Source: Lachnospiraceae bacterium (lineage in GTDB: Bacteria > Bacillota > Clostridia > Lachnospirales > Anaerotignaceae). Taken from it: DNA of 64,000 bases. The notes beneath the pieces are model-generated. The model was not told the origin of the DNA and did not search any database. It worked only from the letters and a program-made list of their open reading frames with translations. The stretch is taken from contig CAJTKM010000017.1 of NCBI GenBank assembly GCA_910576545.1, forward strand, positions 1 to 64,000, written 5' to 3'. Positions 1 through 11,186 of this stretch are shown piece after piece. Position 1 is the stretch's first letter. The number at the start of each line of letters is the position of its first letter. A program made the position numbers and the translations under genes.

Positions 1-147
<147 letters not shown>

Positions 148-268
148 TGGAGAAAAGCGGAGGAAATACATGAGTATGGCGAAGCCATGCGAATGGGTTT
201 TTCGAAGCTAAGGTTGTGCAGATACGCTGTTCTGTTTTGAAGGTTCAGGTGGCTTTCCTGCAAAGTTT

Positions 269-349
269 GGGTGGATTCCCGAGCGGCCAAAGGGGGCAGA
301 CTGTAAATCTGTTGCGATAGCTTCGAAGGTTCGAATCCTTCTCCGCCCA
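269..349 (+). tRNA. tRNA-Tyr (GTA)
   Basis: The acceptor arms GGGTGGA and TCCGCCC pair, the anticodon loop reads CTGTAAA, the long variable arm expected of bacterial tRNA-Tyr is present, and the T-loop is GGTTCGAATCC. CCA is not encoded. It stands 122 bases after the 16S gene and may be co-transcribed with it. Confidence 0.95.
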
Positions 350-466
350 GAATGACTGGAAACGGGGCGGTTTGCAAAGAGCAGACCGTTTCCATTTCCA
401 AAATGGGACAGGTTCTATGTTTCGCTGAAAGACTTCAAAAAAATGATGGGTGACAGCGAAAAAGTA

Positions 467-495
467 TTGACAAAATCTTGTTCCTCTGGTATAGT
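467..495 (+). promoter_or_regulatory. Sigma-A promoter of the tRNA Leu-Phe-Gly operon
   Basis: TTGACA at 467-472, a 17-base spacer and TATAGT at 490-495, about 30 bases before tRNA-Leu. It gives the three-tRNA cluster its own promoter, separate from the rRNA gene. Confidence 0.8.
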
Positions 496-524
496 ATACA
501 GGCGGCTGGAGCAATGAAAGATTT

Positions 525-608
525 GCCCGAGTGGCGGAACTGGCAGACGCACAGGACTTAAAATCCTGCGGGGTAACACCCGTACCGGTTCGATCCCGGT
601 CTCGGGCA
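525..608 (+). tRNA. tRNA-Leu (TAA)
   Basis: Acceptor arms GCCCGAG and CTCGGGC pair; the anticodon loop CTTAAAA gives anticodon TAA; a long class II variable arm and T-loop GGTTCGATCCC are present. CCA is not encoded. First gene of a tight tRNA cluster. Confidence 0.95.
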
Positions 609-630
609 GTTTACCAAAATTTTTAGAAAT

Positions 631-706
631 GCCCAGATAGCTCAGTTGGTAGAGCAGTGGACTGAAAATCCACGTGTCACTGGTTCGATTCCGGTTCTGG
701 GCACCA
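631..706 (+). tRNA. tRNA-Phe (GAA), CCA encoded
   Basis: Acceptor arms GCCCAGA and TCTGGGC, D-arm AGCTCAGTTGGTAGAGC, anticodon loop CTGAAAA (GAA) and T-loop GGTTCGATTCC. The 3' CCA is genomically encoded at 704-706, unlike its neighbours. It lies 22 bases after tRNA-Leu. Confidence 0.95.
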
Positions 707-710
707 TTAT

Positions 711-782
711 GCGCGAGTGGCTCAGTGGTAGAGCATCGCCTTGCCAAGGCGAGGGTCGCGAGTTCGAATCTCGTCTCGCGCT
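711..782 (+). tRNA. tRNA-Gly (GCC)
   Basis: Acceptor arms GCGCGAG and CTCGCGC, anticodon loop TTGCCAA (GCC) and T-loop AGTTCGAATCT. It starts four bases after the CCA of tRNA-Phe and is followed at once by a terminator. Confidence 0.95.
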
Positions 783-784
783 GG

Positions 785-819
785 AAAAAAGAGTACAACA
801 GTGGTTGTGCTCTTTTTTT
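785..819 (+). terminator. Rho-independent terminator of the tRNA operon
   Basis: An A-rich stem (AAAAAAGAG, ACAAC) pairs with GTTGT and CTCTTTTTTT around a tiny loop and ends in a T run, right after tRNA-Gly. Confidence 0.8.
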
Positions 820-846
820 GTGCGAAACCGGAAAGGAGAGGAAAAA

Positions 847-1152
847 ATGCATTTTGAAAACTGGGAGGAACTGGAAAAAATTTCTCCGATTACAAACGGA
901 AACTGGAATAAGGATTTTTTATATGAATATCTGGTGCGGAGTTGTGATGGAAAGTTTGCGGAGCGGCTGGACGCATTTTTTATGAAGCACAGGAACGATG
1001 CCGTGCTGGCGGGGCTTTTGTTCGATTTTCTGCTGGACGAGGCATACAGCGGTTCAGATTGCCAGAAGGGGGCAGCGTATTATATTGCAAGGCTCGATAA
1101 AGAATTGCTGAGGAATGAGAAGGAACGGCGGCTTTTCAGTGTGGGAAGATAA
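847..1152 (+). CDS. Hypothetical protein, 101 aa
   Basis: An acidic, aromatic-rich soluble protein that I do not recognise. The ATG at 847 follows a purine-rich GAAAGGAGAGG site, so upstream in-frame codons, which run through tRNA genes, are rejected as starts. There is no signal peptide or membrane segment. The sequence looks helical (WEELEKI near the N-terminus, LLFDFLLDEAY near residue 60). It stands alone behind the tRNA terminator, and read-through is the only obvious source of transcription. Confidence 0.65.
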   Translation: MHFENWEELEKISPITNGNWNKDFLYEYLVRSCDGKFAERLDAFFMKHRNDAVLAGLLFDFLLDEAYSGSDCQKGAAYYIARLDKELLRNEKERRLFSVGR

Positions 1153-1443
1153 AGCAGTGCGGAAACATCTGTTCGTAGAAAATGTGCTCTGGAAGGGAGG
1201 AAAGGGCGGCGAAAGGGGGAGAGAAAACTATGTTTGATATTATATTGTCAAAGTTTTGCAAAAAATGTTTTTCAAGGAAAAACCAATGAAGCTGCTAAAA
1301 CTGTTGTCTGACAAAATAAAAGTGGAAAAACTGCAAAAAACCTAAAAAAAACATAAAAATAATTTTTAGAACATGAAATGAGCGGCAAGGATAAGAAAAA
1401 CGCATTTTGTTAGAAACATAACGGACTAAATTTGATTTTGCTG

Positions 1444-1472
1444 TTGAAATGAAGGGAATTTGATTGTATAAT
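1444..1472 (+). promoter_or_regulatory. Sigma-A promoter of nifJ
   Basis: TTGAAA at 1444-1449, a 17-base spacer and a perfect TATAAT at 1467-1472. It implies a 5' untranslated leader of about 290 bases before nifJ. Confidence 0.8.
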
Positions 1473-1625
1473 ACTAGAGTAATAACCGCTGGTTTTAGTG
1501 TGAAAGGCAGAATAATGTTGTTTGACAACAACATTGATAATTTTTCAGCCATACTGCATAAACAGCGGAAAACACCCGCAAAGGTGGCTTGGCTTAAAAT
1601 ACAAACTTTTCTTTAGGGTTGCTTT

Positions 1626-1730
1626 CTTAAGTCGGATGCCTGCAAGGGTGGAAGGTTTTTCTGGAAGGGCAGGAGCCGGGGCTCTGCGCTCATGGCTTCC
1701 GTTAGGGGGCTCCAAGGAAATTCCCTTAAG
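1626..1730 (+). promoter_or_regulatory. Structured leader of nifJ, possible cis-regulatory RNA
   Basis: Within the long nifJ leader, CTTAAG at 1626-1631 can pair with CTTAAG at 1725-1730. Inside this, CCTGC 1639-1643 pairs with GCAGG 1669-1673 and GGAGCC 1672-1677 with GGCTCC 1708-1713, giving a multi-branched fold. There is no terminator and the ribosome site lies 25 bases downstream, so control of translation or message stability is possible. It matches no riboswitch class I know. The pairing is seen; the function is inferred. Confidence 0.4.
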
Positions 1731-1758
1731 TAACATGTCCACTTTTATTTTTTTTTAA

Positions 1759-5301
<3,543 letters not shown>

Positions 5302-5314
5302 TATAAGGCAGTAC

Positions 5315-5349
5315 AACACGGGGCGGTCGAAAGACCGCCTTGTTTTTTT
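5315..5349 (+). terminator. Terminator of nifJ
   Basis: GGGGCGGTC-GAAA-GACCGCCTT stem-loop followed by GTTTTTTT, 14 bases after the nifJ stop codon. Confidence 0.9.
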
Positions 5350-5508
5350 GTGGAGGGAGTGTCCCGTTTGCAGAGATTATGGCTAGACCCAAAACCTTGA
5401 AGGCACCCGGTCTGCACTCCGTTCCGGTCGGCGCTGGGGAATAAAAAAAATCCTATTTACAATATTTTATAAAATATGCGTTAGGACACATCTTTTGTGG
5501 AAAACCTA

Positions 5509-5537
5509 TTGTGTTTTGGCAAAAACGGGTGTATAAT
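5509..5537 (+). promoter_or_regulatory. Promoter of the thiW riboswitch transcript
   Basis: TTGTGT at 5509-5514, 17-base spacer and TATAAT at 5532-5537, placing the transcript start just before the TPP aptamer. Confidence 0.7.
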
Positions 5538-5550
5538 ACTGATTAAATAA

Positions 5551-5640
5551 ATACAGGGGAGCTTGTTTTGACAGGCTGAGAGGAAGGTTTTACCTTCGAC
5601 CCTTATACCTGATGTGGATAATGCCGCCGTAGGAAATGAT
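5551..5640 (+). ncRNA. TPP riboswitch (THI element)
   Basis: Canonical thiamine-pyrophosphate aptamer: GGGGAGC at the 5' side, the CTGAGA core, ACCTGAT, GGATAATGCC and CGTAGG in the right order and spacing. It is followed by a perfect terminator hairpin, which points to transcriptional control: bound TPP favours termination and lowers thiW. Confidence 0.95.
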
Positions 5641-5652
5641 TTTGCTCTGTTA

Positions 5653-5687
5653 CAGGAGGATGCCGCAAAAGGTATTCTCCTGTTTTT
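5653..5687 (+). terminator. Riboswitch-controlled terminator
   Basis: CAGGAGGATGCC pairs along 12 bases with GGTATTCTCCTG around GCAAAA and is followed by TTTTTAT. It lies just after the TPP aptamer and is the likely expression platform for thiW. Confidence 0.85.
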
Positions 5688-5723
5688 ATCTTTGAGAAAG
5701 GAGGAAACGAGAACCACTTATGT

Positions 5724-5870
5724 GGCGGGCTGAGGGGGAGCGCCCTGAGTCTTGTAAAAATCAGCGATGGGAAGCCGTGTTCCGGCGTGAGAGGATGCCA
5801 GTAAGCATCGACCGCACTTCCGTGCAGTTCTGTGGAATAACTGCGTTTACTTTTGGAAGCGTCGCTGATT
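5724..5870 (+). ncRNA. Structured RNA between the TPP terminator and thiW (unknown class)
   Basis: A long-range stem ATCAGCGA (5760-5767) with TCGCTGAT (5862-5869) encloses four local hairpins: GCCG/CGGC (5774/5783), GATGC/GCATC (5794/5805), GCAC/GTGC (5814/5822) and GCAGTT/AACTGC (5824/5839), the last two sharing bases so perhaps alternative. A GGGC/GCCC hairpin precedes it. The reading frame is open through it but has no ribosome site or protein-like composition, so RNA function is more likely than coding. The class is unknown to me. Confidence 0.45.
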
Positions 5871-5908
5871 ACGGACGTTTCCTGATTTACTCAAAGGAGA
5901 GATGGAAT

Positions 5909-6436
5909 ATGACAAAAACAAATACGAAGAAATTAGCAATCGCAGGAGTTTTCTGTGCTGTTGCAGTTGTGGGGAGTTTGTTTTCCTTCCCTGTTTTCGG
6001 CAGCAAATGCGCGCCTGTGCAGCATATGGTCAATATACTGTGTGCGGTACTGCTGGGGCCAGGTTATGGGCTGGGAGCAGCGTTTGCTGCGGCGCTGATT
6101 CGCAATCTGCTTGGTCTTGGGAGCTTGATGGCATTTCCTGGCAGCATGTTTGGTGCATTGCTGTGCGGACTGGTTTACAGCAAGACCCAGAGTGTCTTGG
6201 GTACTTTGGTCGGGGAAGTATTTGGCACTGCGGTTCTGGGTGGTCTGTGCGCTTATCCGGTTGCAATCCTTTTCATGGGGCAGAGCGCGGCCGGGCTGGC
6301 ATTTTATGCCTACATTATCCCGTTTTTAATCTCTACTGCCGCTGGCGCTGCCATTTCCGCAGTATTGATTTACAGCTTGCAAAAATCAAATGTTCTGTAT
6401 ACCATGCAGAAATCACTTAACAGATTTAATACATAA
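5909..6436 (+). CDS. thiW: ECF-type thiamine-precursor transporter S component ThiW
   Basis: An integral membrane substrate-binding (S) component of an energy-coupling-factor importer, predicted to bring in the thiazole moiety of thiamine. The 175 residues form about five to six hydrophobic segments. The N-terminal pattern TKKLAIAGVFCAVAVVGS, the GSKCAPVQHMVNIL loop and the SLMAFPGSMFGALLCGL segment are ThiW hallmarks. The ATG at 5909 follows AAAGGAGAG; a longer in-frame extension into the structured leader is rejected. Control by the upstream TPP riboswitch supports the assignment. The ECF ATPases and T component are not nearby and are presumably shared. Confidence 0.92.
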   Translation: MTKTNTKKLAIAGVFCAVAVVGSLFSFPVFGSKCAPVQHMVNILCAVLLGPGYGLGAAFAAALIRNLLGLGSLMAFPGSMFGALLCGLVYSKTQSVLGTLVGEVFGTAVLGGLCAYPVAILFMGQSAAGLAFYAYIIPFLISTAAGAAISAVLIYSLQKSNVLYTMQKSLNRFNT

Positions 6437-6458
6437 CGTGAAGCGCGGGGAGGCAGGC

Positions 6459-6504
6459 GGGCGGCATTGTTGGAGCGTCCGGAAGGGGACAGCCGCCCGT
6501 TTTA
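6459..6504 (+). terminator. Probable terminator of thiW
   Basis: GGGCGGC (6459-6465) pairs with GCCGCCC (6492-6498), with an inner GTCC/GGAC stem, followed by GTTTTA. The T run is short, so the call is moderate. Confidence 0.45.
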
Positions 6505-6520
6505 CCCCGGCTCAAAGGGA

Positions 6521-6560
6521 CTGAGAACAAGCGGCATATAGGTATACCGCCTGTTCTCGG
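6521..6560. repeat. Near-perfect inverted repeat in the thiW / aroK intergenic region
   Basis: Two 18-base arms starting CTGAGAACAAGCGG and ending CCGCCTGTTCTCGG surround a TAGG-type centre, with one mismatch and one G-T pair. No T run on either side. It could be an mRNA-stabilising hairpin or a relic of a mobile palindrome. The rest of 6561-6703 shows nothing recognisable. Confidence 0.5.
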
Positions 6561-6703
6561 ACTTTACAGGTTTCTGTTCTCCGATACGGCAGGAAATACT
6601 CCAGATTTTTCGTTGTTTCAAGGAATAAAAGACGCTTTTTATTTCTCAATAACTCTTGCCGGAAACCCTTTGGAAAATTTTCCGCTTCTGCATAGGAGGA
6701 GAT

Positions 6704-7477
6704 TTATCCCAATACCTTTGTAATGATTTCCTCGCAGATTTCATATTCATTCTTGCCATCTGTGGGTATGATGATGTCGGCAGCGGCTTCGTATTTCGGG
6801 CGGCGCTGTTCCATCAGTTCGGCGATGAATGGAATGTTTTTATTATTCTCGAGGACAGGGCGGTCGTGGCAGTCTTTGATGCGTTCAAAAATTGTTTCTG
6901 GCTTCGCCGTCAGCAGAATGACCTTGCCGATTTTTTTCATTTCGGATACATTCACTTCCCGCAAAGGGGTTCCACCGCCACAGGACAGCACTATATTTTT
7001 CCGGCTTTGCAGTTCAATCAGAAGATCGGTTTCCGCATCGCGGAAGTATTGTTCACCATAGGTTTCAAAAATTTCAGAAATGGACATACCTTCTCTTTCG
7101 GCTATGATTTGATCCATTTCAATGACGTCTATGGCGAATATATGCTTTAATGCGTTGGAAATCGTGGTCTTTCCGGCTCCCATAAATCCTGTCAGCACAA
7201 AATTATAATCAAATAATGCTTTTGTTTGAATTTTTTTGCTGTTCAGCAGGATTGCGTCAAACACATTCAAAATTTCTTCCTGATGCTCGTTTTCTTGCAA
7301 GCGGTTTTGCAGAAAGTATTTTTTCTTTTTTTCCTGCTCCGGCTGAACAATCTGCATATTGTGGGAGCGTTTGTATTCCGCAATATCCTCTGTGATTTTA
7401 TTCCGCATACGCAGTGCGTCAAGAATAATTCCATCACACATATCCAGACGGGCCCTTAATTCTTCAATCTGTTCCAT
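6704..7477 (-). CDS. Bifunctional chorismate mutase / shikimate kinase
   Basis: Residues 1-85 form an AroQ-type chorismate mutase helix bundle (IEELRARLDMCDGIILDALR, then a second helix with RNKI), which converts chorismate to prephenate. Residues about 92-257 are shikimate kinase: P-loop GFMGAGKTT at 97-105, the shikimate-binding EMDQII and YFRDAE motifs, GGGTPLR, and the LID arginine in DRPVL. The 257-aa length equals the sum of both domains. The two activities flank each other's pathway segment in aromatic amino acid synthesis. RBS AAGGAAAA precedes the ATG. A small palindromic element ends 18 bases upstream of the start, between any promoter and the gene. Confidence 0.9.
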   Translation of the reverse strand: MEQIEELRARLDMCDGIILDALRMRNKITEDIAEYKRSHNMQIVQPEQEKKKKYFLQNRLQENEHQEEILNVFDAILLNSKKIQTKALFDYNFVLTGFMGAGKTTISNALKHIFAIDVIEMDQIIAEREGMSISEIFETYGEQYFRDAETDLLIELQSRKNIVLSCGGGTPLREVNVSEMKKIGKVILLTAKPETIFERIKDCHDRPVLENNKNIPFIAELMEQRRPKYEAAADIIIPTDGKNEYEICEEIITKVLG

Positions 7478-7495
7478 GGCTGTTTTCCTTTCTAA

Positions 7496-7657
7496 GAACC
7501 TATCCGTAAATTATCTGCGCATATCCTGCTACATCTTTTCCGGCAGTCTTTGCCGCTTTTCCCTGCCGTACCACCCGGTACGCCTGCAAACAAAGCTTCC
7601 TGCCTGCCGAAAAATCTGACTGTGCAATCTGCACATACCTGATTTACGGATAAGCTC
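7496..7657 (-). mobile_element. MITE-like palindromic element, family A copy 1
   Basis: A 162-base non-coding element bounded by inverted ends GAACCTATCCGTAAAT and ATTTACGGATAAGCTC. The centre has the hairpin CCGTACCACCCGGTACG. It is close to identical, in reverse orientation, to 45829-45989; partial copies lie at 19885 and 57683. Orientation is arbitrary. It has no coding capacity, so it would need a transposase in trans. Confidence 0.85.
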
Positions 7658-7663
7658 TAAAAA

Positions 7664-7721
7664 ACAAATGTACTTCCGGAAGCCACTAATGTCTGTTTCG
7701 TGAGTTTCCGAAAGTACATAA
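7664..7721 (-). terminator. Hairpin terminator, minus strand
   Basis: On the minus strand a 14-base arm ATGTACTTTCGGAA pairs, with one mismatch, with TTCCGGAAGTACAT and is followed by TTGTTTTTT. It would end transcripts of the truncated reductase gene upstream of it. Confidence 0.5.
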
Positions 7722-7793
7722 TCAGTATTCTATCCCGAATTAGAGTATATCGAAATTCTGTCAGAATAGCAAGTATGGTTTTTCATGGGCGGC

Positions 7794-9215
7794 TTAAAGA
7801 AAGCCCTTTTGCTCCAGAATATGTATGATATTCCTCCCCTCAAATGTGCCGTCAATAATCCGTCTGGCACGTTTACTGTCCCCGACATTGATGACTTCCA
7901 CTGAATCGGCAGAAAATGCCCTGGACAGTGTTTCAAATGGCTGGCCGTTGGCACGCATGCCCAGACAGATAAATCCATAGTCAAAGGGAAGGGTAAATGT
8001 ATTGTCATCTTTTTTCAGGAGGAAAGACGAGTCCTTCACCTGCAGCAGTGCGGTGCCTGTCAGCTGTGCAACATTATATTTTTTCATTATGGATTTTGCA
8101 TCATTTTTTGTAACAGGGTCTAAATCCCGCCCGATTTCTGCCATCATCTCAATGATGGAAACTTCTGCTTTTTTCTGGGTGAAAAATTCTACGACATCTA
8201 ATCCTACTGCGCCGCCGCCAACTACGGCAATTTTTTTGCCTTCCATGGATTCCGGAAAATCCCCGATATGCTGTATCAGGCCCAGAATGGAATATACCCT
8301 GCCGCCATCTTTGTCAACCAATTCTTTCAGACCGCTGATAGGGGGCAGGAGTGGGCGGGAGCCGGCGGCGGTCACAACGATATCAGGCTGGAACTGACGG
8401 ATAGTATCTTCTGTCCCTTCCGTACCGGTCAGTATGTAAAGGTTTTTCAGCTGGGCAGCCCTGTGTGCCAGATAAGCGGGGAAATCCGCCAGCCGCCGTT
8501 TGGCGGGCAGCTTCGAGATTTCTGACGCCAGCCCCCCGGGCGTTTCGTTTTTTTCCAGCAGGAAAGTGGTGCAGCCGACTTCAGCCGCGGTGCATGCAGC
8601 TTCTAGACCTGCTGTTCCGCCGCCGACTACAACGACATTACAGTTTTTTGTAACTTTCCGATTTTTGTAGGAGTCACCTTCCAGCACAGAAGGGTTTACT
8701 GTACAGCGGATTGGACGGTTAAAGCCGATACGGTTTCCGGCGCAGCCGATATTGCAGGAAATACATTTCCGGATATCTTTTTCCCTGCCTTCGGCAACTT
8801 TATTGACCCACTCAGGGTCGGCAATCAGCCCGCGGCCCATGCCAATCAGGTCGGCATCCCCATCTGCAAGGATTTTTTCGGCGATTTTGGGGTCGCGAAT
8901 ATTTCCCATGGCAATACAGGGCTTGTGGAATTTCTCTTTGACGGCCTTTGCCATGTAGGCACGCCAGCCGTCCTCAAAATAGTTTGCGTCGATTTGGTAT
9001 TGAATCGAGCCGTTCAGACCACAGGAAACATTAAAAATATCGACCTCATCTTGCAAAAATTCCAGGTATTGCAGAGTATCAGCCAGCGTATTGCCGCCCT
9101 CCATCAATTCATCGGCACTGATACGCAGGAGGATGGGGAAGGAGGGCCCAACCTGTTTCCTGACTTCATCTGACGACCAGACGAATAGACGTAGAGGAAA
9201 ACGCCGAGAAAAACA
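7794..9215 (-). pseudogene. NADH:flavin oxidoreductase / 2-enoate reductase, 5'-truncated
   Basis: The C-terminal two thirds of an Old Yellow Enzyme-type reductase (2-enoate or 2,4-dienoyl-CoA reductase class). The protein signal starts at RFPLRLF near 9205, passes through ILLRISADEL and the GMGRGLIADP phosphate-binding loop, then the CISCNIGCAGNR iron-sulfur motif, an FAD/NAD Rossmann motif VVVGGGTAGLEA and a second KIAVVGGGAVGLD. About 215 N-terminal residues of the TIM barrel, with the start codon, are missing. The first internal ATG, at 9107, lies inside the barrel and could not give an active enzyme. The break coincides with that of the neighbouring MFS gene. Confidence 0.85.
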
Positions 9216-9249
9216 GGGAAAATGCCCGATTATCTGTCAAAACTCCGAC

Positions 9250-9645
9250 AAAAAATGTAGAAAAAGTGGCCTACTCTGGCACACACTGACGGTCATTGCC
9301 CTGCTGATGGTGCTTTTTATCCATCAGGTTGCCATTATTTATGTCGCTGTCGTTCTGGTAGGATTTGGCGCGGCGGGCGGTGCGCTGCAGACGGGCCTGA
9401 GCGTTGTGCAGCTCTTTAACCCAGGGCCGAAGGGAAGGAATACGGGGATTTATTATACCTTTATGGGAATTGCCTCGTACCTGGTTCCTGTGCTTGCTTC
9501 CAGACTGACGATTGTATCCGGCGAAGCGGCTGCCGTTTATACTCTGATGCTTCTGATGGTTGCGTTTGGCGTACTTGAAATCCTGAGCGCGCTGTTCCTT
9601 GTTGGCCAGCATAAAAAGATTTTTGGTACAAACCCGCTGGCATAA
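9250..9645 (+). pseudogene. MFS transporter, C-terminal fragment
   Basis: Reads as the last four or so helices of a major facilitator permease: VIALLMVLFIHQVAIIYVA, a helix with GFGAAGGALQTGL, the loop NPGPKGRNTGIYYTFMGIAS and a final helix pair ending at TAA 9643-9645. The N-terminal two thirds and the start are absent. The upstream in-frame sequence (basic, with many Arg, Lys and Gln) is read-through of a deletion joint. Probably once a divergent partner of the reductase at 7794. Confidence 0.8.
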
Positions 9646-9676
9646 GGAAAAAACATTGTTTATCATGTATTCGTTG

Positions 9677-9718
9677 ATACAGCCGTACATTCAGATAAAA
9701 ATGTATGGCTGTATTTTT
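9677..9718 (+). terminator. Terminator after the MFS fragment
   Basis: ATACAGCCGTACATT pairs with AATGTATGGCTGTAT and is followed by TTTTG: a 15-base stem, 31 bases after the stop codon. Confidence 0.85.
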
Positions 9719-9740
9719 GCAAAGACAGGAGATGTAATCA

Positions 9741-11095
9741 ATGAATCGAAAAATAACAAACGAAGTTCCTTACATTCCCTGCGGCATTTTCAAAATCCGT
9801 TTGCCGTTTCTCCATTACCGTATCGAAACTACGGAATTTATACAGGGCCTTGTGCTGGGGGTGACTGCGCTGAGCGCGGTGCCTTATTTGGAGACTTATA
9901 TGGGGATCCCCTATGAGCTGGCGTGGAGCATAGTTATTCTGGACTGCTTTCTTTATATGCTCCATGGTTTTCTGGGCGATCCGGTTGTACCCGGCTGGAT
10001 TACGCCATCCCTCCCGCTTACCATTGTTTTTCTGGAAGGGTTTGAGATGGGAGAGGAACGGATTCAGGCAATGATTGCGCTTCAGCTGCTGATAGGCGCG
10101 GTATTTGTGTTTATGGGCATTACCAAACTGGCGGAGAAGTTTGTCAATGCTGTGCCGCCCTCCATTAAAGGCGGCATCCTGCTTGCCGCGCCGGTGACGG
10201 TGATTGCGGGGCAGATTGGGGAAGGCGGAAACTTAACCGATACCCTGCCGCAATTACAGCAGGCGTGGGATTACTGCTGCTGATTAGCTTTTCTGACGAA
10301 TACCAGCGCAGGAGGGCGAAGAACAGGATTCTTGACGTGATTGCGAAATATGGAAACCTGTTCCCTTATCTGCTGGCGATGGCAGTTGGTATTTTGCTGG
10401 GTGAATTGGATAAGCCGGGGCTGGTGCTGGGAACTGTGCTCAAAATTCCCGATATTGGTGCGATTATGAGCAGCGTCAGTATCTTCGGTGTTGGGTTCCC
10501 GCCTCTCTCTATATTTGTACAGGCTCTGCCGCTGGCGTTAGTCAGCTATATCATTGCTTTTGGGGATTTTATTACTTCTGAAACTCTCCTGACGGAAGCG
10601 CAGGAATTCCGGAATGATGAACATTTGGATTTCAATTCCAGCCGTTCCAATCTGGTATGCGGCATCCGAAACCTGACCCTTGGGGCAGTTGCCCCTTTTC
10701 CGCCCCTTTGCGGTCCGTTATGGGTTGGTCTGACCGTTTCCGTGTCACAGAGATATAAGGAAGGAAAAGAGGCAATGCGCTCTCTGATTGGCGGCATGGC
10801 TTCTTTCCGTATTGCGACTTTTCTCAGTGTACTGCTGATTCCGGTGGTGGAATTTTTCCGCCCGATTTTTGGCGTCAGTTCCTCTATTACGCTGCTGTTT
10901 CAGGCGTTTGTATGCGCGCGGATCGGTATGGCATACTGCGGGACTGACAGGGATAAGATGATTGCCGGAGTGATGGCGGCTATTTTGGCAACGCAGGGTA
11001 CAGCATGGGCATCTGCCTGGGCCCTTGGCGTGGGTCTTGCGCTGAATCTGTTTCTTTCGAACTGGCATCCTTTTCGAAAGGGAACTGGGGAATAA
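9741..11095 (+). pseudogene. Multi-pass permease (SLC23 / DUF3360-like), frameshifted
   Basis: Two overlapping frames together encode one membrane protein of about 450 aa. The first (9741-10283) runs through EFIQGLVLGVTALSAVPYLE and ILLAAPVTVIAGQIGEGG, then hits a stop. The second picks up as AITAGVGLLLLISF from about 10250 and continues to 11095 through several helices, including GDFITSETLL and APFPPLCGPLW. The shift is +2 or -1, near 10240-10252. Hydropathy and the scaffold resemble xanthine/uracil-type permeases, but the family call is tentative. Either a true pseudogene or a sequencing error. Confidence 0.7.
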
Positions 11096-11103
11096 CAGCT
11101 TTG

Positions 11104-11138
11104 AAAGCGGCAAGTAAAAAACTTGCCGCTTTTTGTGT
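11104..11138 (+). terminator. Terminator between the convergent permease and addB genes
   Basis: AAAGCGGCAAGT pairs with ACTTGCCGCTTT around a loop of A residues and ends in TTTTT on the plus strand. The minus-strand tail is weaker. Confidence 0.85.
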
Positions 11139-11186
11139 AGGGAAAATCATGCGATTGTTAAAGGTGGCCGCTTATTGCTCATCTTT

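Noticed and set aside
5760-5830. Resemblance to a cobalamin riboswitch (GGGAAGCCG followed by CCGGC).
   Set aside because: The conserved GCCACTG box and the rest of the B12 aptamer are absent, and the gene downstream is a thiamine transporter.
5720-5908. In-frame extension of thiW upstream to 5720.
   Set aside because: No ribosome site at the alternative start, no membrane-protein character and dense RNA pairing. The ATG at 5909 follows AAAGGAGAG.
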